Source of the DNA: Neobacillus nitrireducens
GTDB lineage: Bacteria; Bacillota; Bacilli; Bacillales; Cytobacillaceae
Assembly (NCBI RefSeq): GCF_030915405.1
Contig: NZ_CP133262.1
Span: forward strand, 1,426,001-1,490,000
Direction: 5' to 3'
Length of the DNA stretch: 64,000 nt
The notes beneath the pieces are model-generated. The model worked only from the letters and a program-made list of their open reading frames with translations, was not told where the DNA came from and ran no database searches. A program made the translations under genes and the position numbers. Numbering within the stretch: the first letter of the stretch is position 1; every line of letters begins with the position of its first letter. This document shows positions 30,757 to 39,802 of the stretch, one piece after another.

Positions 30757-31770
30757 ATGCAAATTCATGTCGTACAGCTAGGTGAAAACTTATGGCAAAT
30801 TGCCCAAAGATACAGTACGACGGTTCAAGAAATCATCCTCAGGAACAATATTCAAAATCCAAGCATGATTAATCCTGGCAAGATATTATCCATACCCTTT
30901 GCTGATGACCGGAATGTTCCCATTCGTAATTATTACCTTCCACTACAAAATTCAAAGCCTAGGACACAGCCTATAACGCATGTAGTCATACACTTTATTT
31001 CAAACGCTGTAAGTAAACCATATGATCCCTACAATGTGCAGGATGTGTATCGTATTTTTATTAACAACGGTGTCTCCTCACATTATTTGATTGGGAGAAG
31101 TGGGGAGGTTTACAGATTGGTAGATGAAAATCGCGTGGCATATCATGCGGGGAAAGGGGATTTGCCCGGGTTTCCTGCGTATAAAAACCGATTAAATGAG
31201 TATTCCATTGGGATTGAATTATTAGCCATTGGAACTCAGGATGAGATGTTACCAGTAATGTCAGCTCAGACATATCAGTCTATAGCCCCTTATAATATTG
31301 GATACACGGAAGCACAGTACCGTTCTTTAAATCTCTTATTAGATGATATCATTGGACGTCATCCCTTTATTAAAAGAGACAGACAACATATTGTAGGCCA
31401 TGACGAGTACGCACCCGGAAGGAAGACAGATCCCGGGAAGTTGTTTGATTGGACACGAATTCGGTTTAGTGGGCAGTTAGTCCATACGGTAAAGAATGGA
31501 GAATCATTGTGGTCGATTGCCCAAAAATACGGCACAACCATCAATTCCATTGCAAGTGCGAACAATATTAATCCGACCGGTGCATTATGGGTGGGACAAG
31601 AGTTAATCATACCTGCCAAAAGTCAGGGAAGAAACTATACGGTGCAATCAGGTGATTCTTTGTGGAAAATCGCACAAAAATTTGGAGTTAGTGTTGCTGC
31701 TCTTGCCAAATTGAACAATATGAGTACCAATTCTTATCTTTATGTGGGGCAAAAATTAACCATTCCCTAA
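30757..31770 (+). CDS. LysM N-acetylmuramoyl-L-alanine amidase, no signal peptide
   Basis: The 337-residue protein starts directly with a LysM repeat (QIHVVQLGENLWQIAQRY). It continues with an Amidase_2 domain (ITHVVIHFISNA; YSIGIELLAIG; IVGHDEYAPGRKTDPG), then two C-terminal LysM repeats (HTVKNGESLWSIAQKYG, YTVQSGDSLWKIAQKFG). The lack of a signal peptide is typical of enzymes placed in the spore cortex by the mother cell. ATG follows GGGGGGA. The zinc-binding His-His-Asp pattern is present, so it should be active. Confidence 0.87.
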   Translation: MQIHVVQLGENLWQIAQRYSTTVQEIILRNNIQNPSMINPGKILSIPFADDRNVPIRNYYLPLQNSKPRTQPITHVVIHFISNAVSKPYDPYNVQDVYRIFINNGVSSHYLIGRSGEVYRLVDENRVAYHAGKGDLPGFPAYKNRLNEYSIGIELLAIGTQDEMLPVMSAQTYQSIAPYNIGYTEAQYRSLNLLLDDIIGRHPFIKRDRQHIVGHDEYAPGRKTDPGKLFDWTRIRFSGQLVHTVKNGESLWSIAQKYGTTINSIASANNINPTGALWVGQELIIPAKSQGRNYTVQSGDSLWKIAQKFGVSVAALAKLNNMSTNSYLYVGQKLTIP

Positions 31771-31905
31771 TAACACATTTACTAGTTATGGCAAAATGGA
31801 TTCAAAAAAACGGTTACCACAAGGTAAATTTCCTTTTGATAACCGTTTATTTTGTATTTGTAAAGGATTTCAATTTTATTTTCCGTCCTTGCTCAACATT
31901 ATTAT

Positions 31906-32325
31906 TTATTCCTCAATTTTTAATTCTTCCTCTGATACATAATAAATTTTCCAACCCTCTTCTGACCGTACCAGAATCATTTTACCAAAAAAGGTTGTCT
32001 GCTCTTTATTTTTATTAGTATGTTTCAACTTGTAATTGGCATAGGAAGTATACGTATTTATGGATAAAACTTTAAACTCCAACAAATCTACATAACCAAA
32101 TTCGTCAATATTTTTCCTTATGAACTCCTTATCATCATAAGTCGATTTGATGAAATAATCGTCTAAGGTCTGAATATAACCTTCCGCATCTTTTTTATTT
32201 ATTGCAGTAATCATGGAATAAACAACAGAATATATTTGATTTTCTTCAGATTTATCAAACCCTGTTAAAAGCACACAACAAACCATAGCAAGAAAAAGTA
32301 GGAGTTTCTTCTTGGAATAATTCAA
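31906..32325 (-). CDS. Secreted NTF2-like small protein (139 aa)
   Basis: An N-terminal signal sequence (KKKLLLFLAMVCCVLLTGF) precedes a domain of about 110 residues with the pattern of SnoaL/NTF2-like folds: a helix with AINKKDAEGYIQTLDDYF, then strands ending GKMILVRSEEGWKIYYVSEE. Such extracytoplasmic domains are common in Bacillus, and a specific role cannot be read from sequence. A hairpin near 31808-31850 lies between this gene and the convergent LysM amidase and can terminate both. Confidence 0.6.
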   Translation of the reverse strand: MNYSKKKLLLFLAMVCCVLLTGFDKSEENQIYSVVYSMITAINKKDAEGYIQTLDDYFIKSTYDDKEFIRKNIDEFGYVDLLEFKVLSINTYTSYANYKLKHTNKNKEQTTFFGKMILVRSEEGWKIYYVSEEELKIEE

Positions 32326-32417
32326 TCAAATACACAAACCTCTCTGGAATTAATATAATTTCAGCAACAAAAAAAGGGTTGATATAAACAAAAAACTTCA
32401 ACTTAATGCTAAACTCT

Positions 32418-32636
32418 TTATTTAAATTTTTTCTGAATATAAACCAATGCTGCTCCAATTACAGATCCTAAAACACTGTATCTTAATATCCTAACAACGT
32501 ATTCAGTAGTATTGATAACCTCGGTTATAAGTGTATCACCGTCATATTCAATGGATTTATATGGAACAAACCAAATAGATAACGCAAAGCTTATCAATAA
32601 GCCGTAAATTGCTCCTTTAATACAATAACGTTCCAC
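32418..32636 (-). CDS. Small membrane protein (72 aa)
   Basis: Two membrane segments flank a short acidic loop: CIKGAIYGLLISFALSIWF and VLGSVIGAALVYIQ. The product ends in a basic tail. The ATG at 32636 has only a weak site. It belongs to a run of small minus-strand envelope genes between the LysM enzymes. No family recognised. Confidence 0.5.
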   Translation of the reverse strand: MERYCIKGAIYGLLISFALSIWFVPYKSIEYDGDTLITEVINTTEYVVRILRYSVLGSVIGAALVYIQKKFK

Positions 32637-32716
32637 ATTCGAACCCCCAAAATTGCTGTTATATTTTATTTGGTGACTTTTTCATACTACCAAAACCATT
32701 CTACTTTTTAAAAGGG

Positions 32717-32911
32717 TTACCCCATTAAAGAGGATTTAAAATTTTTCTTTAGTGAAAAAGCTCCAAATAAAAGCAAATATAAAAAAACTGCGAAACAGAC
32801 AATTAATTCGATTAACTGGTTAATTATCCATATATTCGATACTTGTATATCTTTCATTATGTCTAAAGTAATATATGTTAAAAGTATGGTTATAAAAAAT
32901 TTTTTATCCAT
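32717..32911 (-). CDS. Small membrane protein (64 aa)
   Basis: The product is mostly two hydrophobic stretches (FFITILLTYITLDIM and IIELIVCFAVFLYLLLFGAF-like) with a basic C-terminus (KKNFKSS). A GGAGTG-type site precedes the ATG at 32911. Function unknown. Confidence 0.45.
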   Translation of the reverse strand: MDKKFFITILLTYITLDIMKDIQVSNIWIINQLIELIVCFAVFLYLLLFGAFSLKKNFKSSLMG

Positions 32912-32994
32912 ATCGTTATTTACACTCCTGACTTTTATTCAATTTTAATATTATATCCGTAAATCCTTGTTCAACTATTCGACCGTAAGTCAAA

Positions 32995-33024
32995 TAAAAA
33001 AGCAATGCCTTTGTTAGGCATTGC
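32995..33024 (-). terminator. Rho-independent terminator
   Basis: GCAATGCCT and AGGCATTGC form a perfect stem with a five-base loop. A T run follows on the minus strand, about 45 bases after the lipoprotein stop. Confidence 0.7.
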
Positions 33025-33069
33025 ATCCGTTCATAAAGCTAAAAAACAGTAAAGTAAAATTATTTATTA

Positions 33070-33471
33070 TTACTCTTTATAACCAAATCCAATTATTTGA
33101 TGGGATCTTATATCTGCAAAAGCAGTAATTCCACCCAAAGTGGGGTTATCGTTCGAAGGATAATCTACAATAAAAACTTCTTTTCCAATAAATGTTTTGT
33201 CTTTTATGATTCCCATTGTGTCTCGAAGGATTATTTTCTGAACACTTGCATCTTCCCACATTCCTCGAATATGTTCTTTTTCCTTTTCTGTTAGTTGATT
33301 CCAGACAGATTCCCTGACATCTAACTCCTTATATTTGTTACTTTGCTTTTCCTTTATATTTATATTTTGCTTGTTTTCACTTAAATGGTCGTCTGAGATT
33401 TCCTGTTGGCAGCCGTTCAGTCCAATAGAAAGGAGAAGGGAAGAAAATACAACCAGAGTAATCCTTTTCAT
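33070..33471 (-). CDS. Lipoprotein of unknown function
   Basis: I place the start at the ATG at 33471, seven bases after GGAGG, rather than at an upstream codon without a site. The 133-residue product has a lipoprotein signal (RITLVVFSSLLLSIGLNGC). The lipobox cysteine is followed by a charged linker and a small domain (KEHIRGMWEDASVQK; FIGKEVFIVDYPSNDN; GITAFADIRSHQIIGFGYK). It is probably anchored outside the cell. Family not recognised. Confidence 0.65.
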   Translation of the reverse strand: MKRITLVVFSSLLLSIGLNGCQQEISDDHLSENKQNINIKEKQSNKYKELDVRESVWNQLTEKEKEHIRGMWEDASVQKIILRDTMGIIKDKTFIGKEVFIVDYPSNDNPTLGGITAFADIRSHQIIGFGYKE

Positions 33472-33838
33472 AATTTTGACCTCCAAGGAATCCAAAATAT
33501 AGTTTCGTATAAATATTATCTGTTGATTCTCAAATACATTGTTTATTTACCGAAGGAGATACTTTAAACATTAAATTTAATATAAAAATAATATTGATAT
33601 TAATAAATGAGTTTATCTTTTTTATTTAAAGTTATTCCTTTTTAACGTCTCGTTATTTACTTTAGTTTCAATTCGGAAAAATGAATAGGCTTCTGCGATT
33701 TCAAGAATTTCGCAGTAACCCGTAAAAAAAACAAATAAAAATGAACTTCCTATAGCCAAATAATTAACCTAGACTAATATCACTACGGCACTTCCCAACA
33801 TATAGTACATTATTGAAGTTTTGTTGGAGGAGATGCTT

Positions 33839-35254
33839 TTGCTTATACATGTTGTTCGTAGCGGAGAGACTCTTTGGCAAATTGCCCAGCGTTACAATGT
33901 GAATCTGAATGGAATTATTCAAGTAAATGGACTGGAAAATCCGAACCGGCTGTTGATTGGTCAATCATTAGTGATTCCTGTACCTGGCAAAACACATATC
34001 GTTAGAAGCGGAGAAACGTTATGGTCGATTTCCCAGCAATATGGTGTGTCGATCAATTCAATTGTTCAGGCGAACCAATTAACGGATCCGAATGTTTTAA
34101 ATCCGGGGATGAAACTAGTAATTCCGCCAAGAATCCACGTGGTCCAACCTGGAGAGGCACTATGGTTTATTGCGAATCGGTATGGAGTAACGATACAGGC
34201 CATTATTCATGAAAATAATATTCAAGATCCAAATCTGATTTATCCTGGTTTACAGTTAAGAATTCCTCGTAGGAAACCAAACATAGAAGTAAATGCTTAT
34301 TCGTATCAAGCTGATGCGTCAGGAGCACAAACCATACAGGAACTTGGTGATTTTCTTACGTATCTTAGTCCTTTTGCTTACCTCATTAACGAAAATGGGG
34401 ATTTGCAACCGGTGAGTGACAATTTAATGATTGCTGCTGCACGAGCTAAAAATGTGGTACCAATGATGTCTATTACCAACTTTACAACAGGATCCGCTGG
34501 TTCCAATGTTGCCCATACCTTACTATCTAGTCCAGAGTTACGTGGAAAAATCCTAACCAATATTCTTCAGATAATGGAGGCAAAGGGATATAAAGGTGTT
34601 AACATCGATTTTGAAAATGTTTTACCGGCAGATCGTGAGAATTATAATCAATTTCTTCAGCTAACAGTGGACCGTCTGCATCCTAGGGGTTACTTTGTCT
34701 CGACTGCACTAGCACCGAAGCTTAGTGCTACTCAGGCTGGTCTTCTATATGAATCACATGATTATGAAGCACACGGAAGAATTGCCGATTTCGTGGTGCT
34801 GATGACCTATGAATGGGGATACCGGCTTGGACCGCCTCAAGCTATCTCACCGATTAATCAAATGAGACGTGTCGTAGAGTATGCACGGTCTGTTATGCCA
34901 GCAGAAAAGATCTTTTTAGGTTTTCAAATTTATGCAAGGGATTGGCTTCTGCCTCATGTTAAAGGTCAAGAGGCTGAAACTTTTAGTACCCAGGAAGCGG
35001 TTGCCCGTGCTGTAAAATATGGCGCCACCATTCAATATGATACCGTGGCACAATCACCATTTTTCCGTTACGTAGATGCACAAGGCCGTGGTCACGAAGT
35101 TTGGTTCGAAGACGCACGAAGCGCTCAAGCAAAATTCGACCTGGCTAAAGAATTTAACCTCCGCGGAATCAGCTACTGGGCACTAGGGTACCCATACCTG
35201 TCGAACTGGACATTACTAAACGATAATTTCAATATAAGAAAAATAAATCAATGA
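33839..35254 (+). CDS. Spore-type glycosidase with three LysM repeats (SleL/YaaH-like)
   Basis: I choose the TTG at 33839. It lies seven bases after GGAGG and gives MLIHVVRSGETLWQIAQRY, matching the start of the paralogue near 37.5 kb. The roughly 471-residue protein has three LysM repeats in the first 145 residues, then a GH18 domain with the catalytic motif GVNIDFENV and ALAPKLS, VVLMTYEWGY and WFEDARS blocks. SleL/YaaH enzymes are N-acetylglucosaminidases that degrade spore cortex during germination. No signal peptide, as expected for a spore-located enzyme. Whether it acts on cortex here is inferred from the family. Confidence 0.85.
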   Translation: MLIHVVRSGETLWQIAQRYNVNLNGIIQVNGLENPNRLLIGQSLVIPVPGKTHIVRSGETLWSISQQYGVSINSIVQANQLTDPNVLNPGMKLVIPPRIHVVQPGEALWFIANRYGVTIQAIIHENNIQDPNLIYPGLQLRIPRRKPNIEVNAYSYQADASGAQTIQELGDFLTYLSPFAYLINENGDLQPVSDNLMIAAARAKNVVPMMSITNFTTGSAGSNVAHTLLSSPELRGKILTNILQIMEAKGYKGVNIDFENVLPADRENYNQFLQLTVDRLHPRGYFVSTALAPKLSATQAGLLYESHDYEAHGRIADFVVLMTYEWGYRLGPPQAISPINQMRRVVEYARSVMPAEKIFLGFQIYARDWLLPHVKGQEAETFSTQEAVARAVKYGATIQYDTVAQSPFFRYVDAQGRGHEVWFEDARSAQAKFDLAKEFNLRGISYWALGYPYLSNWTLLNDNFNIRKINQ

Positions 35255-35559
35255 TAGGTTAGGCATAAAAATCAGAAAAAAAGATTAAACAGTGATGGAT
35301 AAATGGTGGCAGGCACCAAGCTTCCAGCTCTGTTTTTTTGTCCCTGGCACCTATAAAGGCATAAACCAGATATTTTCAGTTGTCCTTTTTTACTAAATAC
35401 TCCTATTAAAATTGGAGTGTCCTTCTATATAAAATCAGAATGGCACTGCTTGTCGCCCAGACACTTTTTCTATTACATAAATTTATATAAAGAAAAGGAG
35501 TTAATAATCAATACTGATATTACTACCAAAAAGGGATCTTATTCTATATGTGTAGAATA

Positions 35560-35818
35560 GTCCGCCGTGACTTTTACTTCCAAGCAGAACGAGCTCGTTA
35601 CCTCCCCATGCATTGCACTAGTCATCCGAATCGGTCAATTGATGACAGGAGACTATCACTCCATAAGATTCCCAGCCTTGACGGCTACTGCACCTAACTG
35701 TCTAGGCTTAAAGACTAAAGTTACCTTTAGCCCTCCAAGACTCGCTACGAGTGAATGGCTAGTTCCTACTAGAATGGAATCCCACACGCTATATGATACG
35801 ACCTATGCTCAGCCGCAC
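35560..35818 (-). other. Possible group II intron 5' (domain I) fragment
   Basis: Read on the minus strand, the block starts GTGCGGCTGAGCATAGG, which fits the GUGYG start of bacterial group II introns. It continues with a pattern familiar from domain I: GTGTGGGATTCC, then CACTCGTAGCGAGTCTTGG and AGACAGTTAGGTGCAG. Composition is more GC-rich than the surroundings. No intron-encoded protein or domain V follows, so only a fragment remains. An 89-codon frame on the plus strand here is probably spurious. Assignment is from memory of intron consensus. Confidence 0.4.
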
Positions 35819-35898
35819 AAGCACCCGTCAGTTTAAAAATTATGCTGGAGGTCCCATTAAATATATAGCAAACATAACCCAAAAACTTATAAATAAAC

Positions 35899-36093
35899 TT
35901 ATAGCATTAATATAATCGATATTATTGAAAGCACTCGATTTTTATTTATCGATTTAATCGAATAAATCAAACCGAAAGCAAAAAGGATAACGAAGAAAAT
36001 ATAAATGAAATTAGCTGGAAAATTATATGCATTCAGAAGAAAAGTAGCATTTACCATAATAAGCAAAACCATTATGAAGTAATATTGCTTCAT
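35899..36093 (-). CDS. Small membrane protein (64 aa)
   Basis: ATG at 36093 follows a strong AAGGGGGG at seven bases, which supports translation. The product is almost all membrane: YFIMVLLIMVNATFLLNAY, then FIYIFFVILFAFGLIYSI and a short third stretch ending ISIILML. Basic residues between the segments suggest two or three helices. No family recognised. Confidence 0.55.
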   Translation of the reverse strand: MKQYYFIMVLLIMVNATFLLNAYNFPANFIYIFFVILFAFGLIYSIKSINKNRVLSIISIILML

Positions 36094-36188
36094 TTTCTTG
36101 CCCCCCTTTGCAGCTTGACTATGGACTAATAATACACTAATAGTACCCCTTTCTTATTAACTATCCCCCCGTTTGTCCACTAAGAAAG

Positions 36189-36212
36189 GAGTTGCTTGAG
36201 TATAGCAACTCC
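36189..36212 (-). terminator. Rho-independent terminator
   Basis: GGAGTTGC and GCAACTCC form the stem on the minus strand, followed by a T-rich stretch. It ends the glycosidase gene at 36224. Confidence 0.6.
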
Positions 36213-36223
36213 TAATTTCTATT

Positions 36224-37486
36224 TTACACCCGTTTATTTACGTTAAAATTATCTTCAATGAGCAGCCAGTTTTGTGGAAAGTCCCTGCCCAATACCCAAT
36301 AAAAAAATCCTCTTAAGCCTAATTCCTTTACAAGATTAAATTTCGCTTGGATGCTTCTTGCGTCCTCAAACCAAACTTCATGTCTCGCCCCATTCTCGTC
36401 TGTATAGTGAAAAAATGGAGCCTGAGATATGGGATCATACTGAATATTTTGTTTATAGCGTACAGCTAATTGAATAGCATCTTGCGGACTAATTGATTTT
36501 GCCCATCTTCCTCCAGGAACATATGGAAGAGTCCAATCATATCCGTAAAGAGGAATACCCATCATGATTTTGTTACTAGGTACCTCTGAGAGTGCATACT
36601 CCATCACTTTGCGTACCTGATTAATTGGTGAAACAGCCATCGGAGGACCGCCGGACCAGCCCCATTCATACGTCATGAAGAAAATGAAGTCCACAATCGT
36701 CCCGTGTGCGGCGTAATCATGTCCTTCATATAATACCCCTTTCTGCTCATCACTCAACTTTGGAGCGAGGGCAGACGAGATAAAATATCCTTTTTCTTTT
36801 AATCTAGTTCTAGCCTTCCTTAGAAATGCATTGTACCGCTCTCTATTTTCTCTCCCTAAATATTCAAAATCAAAATCTAGTCCACGATAACCTTTTTCAT
36901 CCATTATTCTGTCCTGTAAATTAGAATCTGTTAACACAGTTGTTGCTAGTTCTTGACTAAACGTACCTGCTTCAAAGTTAGTCAAAACCATTAAGGGAAC
37001 AACACGATCTCCGTAAGCTGAATTAATAGACGGTTGATCTGTAACAGGAGTCAACGTACCGTTACGGTTAACCGCATAGCTAAAAATCGCCAGGAATGTT
37101 AAATGTTCTCCGACTTCGTTTACAATTTGTGGCGATGCCGTTCCAGTCATTCTAGGGTCAATATAAGCATTGACGTCTACAGAAGTCCGAGGTAGTTGAG
37201 GAATATATAATCGCAAACCAATTGGAATTTGGTTAGGATTAGATATCCTGTTGATTCGTATTAATTCATTTAAGGATATATTATATAGTCTGCTAATACT
37301 ATATAATGTTTCCCCACGTGCAACCCAGTGATATCTTCCTGTAATCGGAATAACAATTGTTTGGCCAACAACTAATTGACTTGGATTAAGAATTTTATTT
37401 GTACGAATCAGTTCGTCAATTGATACACCATAACCTTGAGAGATTCTCCAGAGTGTATCACCAGTTTGGACAACATGTATTTGCAA
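36224..37486 (-). CDS. Spore-type glycosidase with two LysM repeats (SleL/YaaH-like)
   Basis: The 420-residue protein starts with two LysM repeats (QIHVVQTGDTLWRISQGYG, HWVARGETLYSISRLYN) and continues with a GH18 domain. The domain has the catalytic block YRGLDFDFEYL, the ALAPKLS segment, FFMTYEWGWSGGPP and VWFEDARS. Compared with the paralogue at 33.8 kb, a stretch of about nine residues just before the catalytic strand is missing (LQDRIMDEKGYRG). That could affect activity. ATG follows GGGGAGGGG. No signal peptide. Confidence 0.85.
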   Translation of the reverse strand: MQIHVVQTGDTLWRISQGYGVSIDELIRTNKILNPSQLVVGQTIVIPITGRYHWVARGETLYSISRLYNISLNELIRINRISNPNQIPIGLRLYIPQLPRTSVDVNAYIDPRMTGTASPQIVNEVGEHLTFLAIFSYAVNRNGTLTPVTDQPSINSAYGDRVVPLMVLTNFEAGTFSQELATTVLTDSNLQDRIMDEKGYRGLDFDFEYLGRENRERYNAFLRKARTRLKEKGYFISSALAPKLSDEQKGVLYEGHDYAAHGTIVDFIFFMTYEWGWSGGPPMAVSPINQVRKVMEYALSEVPSNKIMMGIPLYGYDWTLPYVPGGRWAKSISPQDAIQLAVRYKQNIQYDPISQAPFFHYTDENGARHEVWFEDARSIQAKFNLVKELGLRGFFYWVLGRDFPQNWLLIEDNFNVNKRV

Positions 37487-37596
37487 ATTTTCCCCTCCCC
37501 CTTTGGGTGAAAAAATAAACTATATTATTCTGTATTCGGGAAGTATCTTATCTATGAACTTTCTTTAACTTATCTGACCGTTAGTACGATAAACAC

Positions 37597-37625
37597 AAAA
37601 AAGCGTCGATCCATCGTGGATTAAC
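37597..37625 (-). terminator. Rho-independent terminator
   Basis: GCGTTAATCC/GGATCGACGC on the minus strand followed by TTTTTT, just after the HU fragment. Confidence 0.6.
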
Positions 37626-37650
37626 GCACCCTACAGTTGAACAAGATAAT

Positions 37651-37857
37651 CTAAATAAAATGTTTTTCAATAATTAACTTCGCTCTTTCATCAAGTCGGG
37701 AAGGTAGCGCTTTGGTGGAGAAATATTTCTTAGAAGCAGCAATCTCGATTTCCTCACCTGTTTGTGGGTTACGACCTTTTCGAGCTGAACGTTCACGTAC
37801 TTCAAACGTCCCAAATCCGATTAATTGGATTTTCTCTTCTTTAGCATATATTTGCAT
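37651..37857 (-). pseudogene. HU-family DNA-binding protein, truncated and altered
   Basis: The central beta-arm region of HU is clear ([20 protein letters not shown], then [10 protein letters not shown]). The N-terminal helical dimerisation part, about 40 residues, is missing. The C-terminus after AASK diverges from the normal PAFKPGKALK end into [16 protein letters not shown]. The piece is followed by a terminator, as in an intact gene. It is probably a recombination remnant and unlikely to dimerise normally. Confidence 0.65.
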
Positions 37858-38165
37858 CTTATTCCATTTTATTATTATTCACGTCCAGTCAATTGACTAA
37901 CAAACTCAACATCATCAACCTTCCAACCCTATTTTTCATTTATTCCACTCCTAAACAAATTTACATTCAGTGAATTTATTATCTTCATCAAACCTTACAA
38001 AGCTGCACCCTTCAAAAAAATTCGATATTTTTGGTGGGGATGCCTTATCAGCAGAATCTTAACTAACATGGCATAATTTAGAGCTTGTATTTTACTTTCT
38101 ATTATTTCCTTTTTTTATTCAACAATCTGGCCCGTTTGTTGAAAAATAAAATAAACTCCTTAATT

Positions 38166-38202
38166 GAAAAAAGCATTTGCTTTCGTTGAGCAAAGGCTTT
38201 TT
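38166..38202 (-). terminator. Rho-independent terminator
   Basis: AAGCCTTTGCT/AGCAAATGCTT stem with T runs on both sides, directly downstream of the resolvase stop codon. Confidence 0.65.
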
Positions 38203-38219
38203 TTGACGAGATTCTTCTA

Positions 38220-38855
38220 TTATATATTGGTACTTTTCAATTCTTTTTCGTACTCCTTAACTAACTTATAAAATGTTGTCTTTTTAACCGATATTTCTTT
38301 CATCGCTTTCACAGCTGTCATCTCTCCCGTTTTCCACCGATGATAAGCTTGTTTAAACTCTTCTGTAATAATAGATTTCGGTCTGCCAAAAGTTATGCCA
38401 TTTTTCTTCGCCACATCAATTCCTTCACGCTGCCGTTTTCGAATTCGATTGCGTTCGTCTTCTGCCATCCAAGAAAGAATTTGTAAAACTAGATCAGCAA
38501 TGAAGGTACCTAGACTGTCTTTAAATTGAGTGGTATCCAATAATGGCATATCCAGCACCACAATGTCGGCCTGGATATTTTTCGTAATTTCATTCCATTC
38601 TTGTAGAATTTCCTCTTTGTTCCGACCAAAGCGATCAAGCGAATGAATATAGAGTACGTCCCCTTTCCGTAAGATACGCTTGATTAATTGGTATTGAACT
38701 CTCTTGAAATCTTTTCCACTTTGTTTATCCATGAAGATGTCACGTTCATCTATCCCTTTTTCCTTCATTGCTTCAAGTTGTCGTAATTCATTTTGATCTT
38801 TGCTGCTAACTCGTATGTATCCAAACTTTCGAACGTCCACTTTTATCTCCCTCAT
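38220..38855 (-). CDS. tnpR: Serine recombinase (Tn3-type resolvase)
   Basis: This is a 211-residue resolvase. The catalytic Ser is in YIRVSSKDQ (about residue 17), with arginines in the downstream SLDRFGRN block. The long E helix (ILSWMAEDERNRIRKRQREG) is present, and a C-terminal helix-turn-helix is at about 165-205 (GEMTAVKAMKEISVKKTTFYK). It is full length with an intact active site. The DNA upstream has three pairs of repeats fitting a res site. It normally resolves Tn3 cointegrates or plasmid dimers. The nearby transposon ends are lost, so it may now serve plasmid resolution. Confidence 0.88.
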   Translation of the reverse strand: MREIKVDVRKFGYIRVSSKDQNELRQLEAMKEKGIDERDIFMDKQSGKDFKRVQYQLIKRILRKGDVLYIHSLDRFGRNKEEILQEWNEITKNIQADIVVLDMPLLDTTQFKDSLGTFIADLVLQILSWMAEDERNRIRKRQREGIDVAKKNGITFGRPKSIITEEFKQAYHRWKTGEMTAVKAMKEISVKKTTFYKLVKEYEKELKSTNI

Positions 38856-38886
38856 TTTGATTCTTTTTCTCTTATTCTACTATAAT

Positions 38887-39010
38887 ACGTTCGTCAAAGT
38901 ATAATAAAACTTATGAACGTTCGTAAATTATTTTTAAGCTTTTACGGACGTTAAAAACGGACGTTTTTGAACAAAAAATACCCGTTCGCAAAAGTGTACT
39001 TTTTCGAACG
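38887..39010. promoter_or_regulatory. Candidate res site with three subsites
   Basis: Directly upstream of the resolvase are paired repeats: ACGTTCGT at 38887-38894 and 38917-38924, ACGGACGTT at 38944-38952 and 38957-38965, and CGTTCGC...CGAACG at 38983-39010. Three paired motifs over about 120 bases is the usual layout of a Tn3-type res region. It also holds the resolvase promoter. Confidence 0.55.
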
Positions 39011-39084
39011 ATCGCAACAATGGTATATATTCTTTCACATGAAGGTACAACAATTTTAGGTTAATAAGGGGTACTACCAATAAG

Positions 39085-39456
39085 CAAGTCTCTTAAACCT
39101 TCAGGACTTTCCACTACGACAATTTGATCCTTTGGGTTATGGAGGTTGTAAAAGATGGGGAGTTTATGGATTCACATATGTTAGTCATGTCGTATCCACA
39201 TAGTAATGCGGCTTTTGCGGTACCATTACCATCTGAAAACCAAGAATGTTTTCTTCAGGGTCTAAAACTCTTATTTACACAATCGGGGGGGTTCCCTAGA
39301 AGAATTAGAATTGATAATTTGACTCCAGCTGTAAAGAAAGTAAGATCGAAAACCCAAGAGGCAAAGTTAACAGATGCTTTTATCCAATTCCAAAACCATT
39401 ATGATTTTGAAGTTCAGGTATGTAATCCAAGCAGTGGGCATGAAAAAGGTTGTTGA
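39085..39456 (+). pseudogene. IS21-type transposase (IstA) fragment
   Basis: The 110-residue frame and a few codons before it match the DDE core of IS21 transposases: HSNAAFAVPLPSENQECFL, then GGFPRRIRIDNLTPAV and a truncated end near NPSSGHEKG. Both the N-terminal DNA-binding half and the C-terminal part are missing. An istB fragment, the partner gene of IS21 elements, occurs 10 kb away at 49 kb on the far side of the biosynthetic cluster. Confidence 0.7.
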
Positions 39457-39550
39457 CACTGGAGATAAATCGTGAAGTAAACGAGTCATATAACAGGTCA
39501 TCGATACTATTGCCCTCTTTCCTTTTCGCAGCCTAAATTCTATCCGTATA

Positions 39551-39580
39551 AAACCCCATTACTAATTAGTAATGGGGTTT
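39551..39580. terminator. Bidirectional terminator
   Basis: AAACCCCATTACT and AGTAATGGGGTTT form a perfect 13-base stem around AATT, with T runs on both strands. It separates the istA fragment from the minus-strand biosynthetic operon. Confidence 0.7.
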
Positions 39581-39802
39581 TATAGTTTAATTCTTGTATT
39601 TTATATTTAGCATAATATTAATTTGCGAAATGGCTTCATTCTAACTTACAAAATATACCATTAAGCACTTGGAATACCTTGTACTATCATTATTATTAAA
39701 CAATTAAAAACTACAATAAAATATTACGAGGAATTGCTTTCTCACATATCTCAAATACGATGTGAAAATATAAATTTAAGACTAAACAATTCGATTTGTT
39801 TA

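Noticed and set aside
35300..35360. GGTGGCAGGCACC...CCTGGCACC inverted repeat after the glycosidase gene
   Set aside because: It looks like the GGTGCCTGGCACC-type repeat scattered in Bacillus genomes or a weak terminator; too little to call.
35567..35836. Plus-strand frame of 89 codons in a GC-richer block
   Set aside because: The opposite strand fits a group II intron domain I fragment; the frame has no ribosome site and unusual composition.
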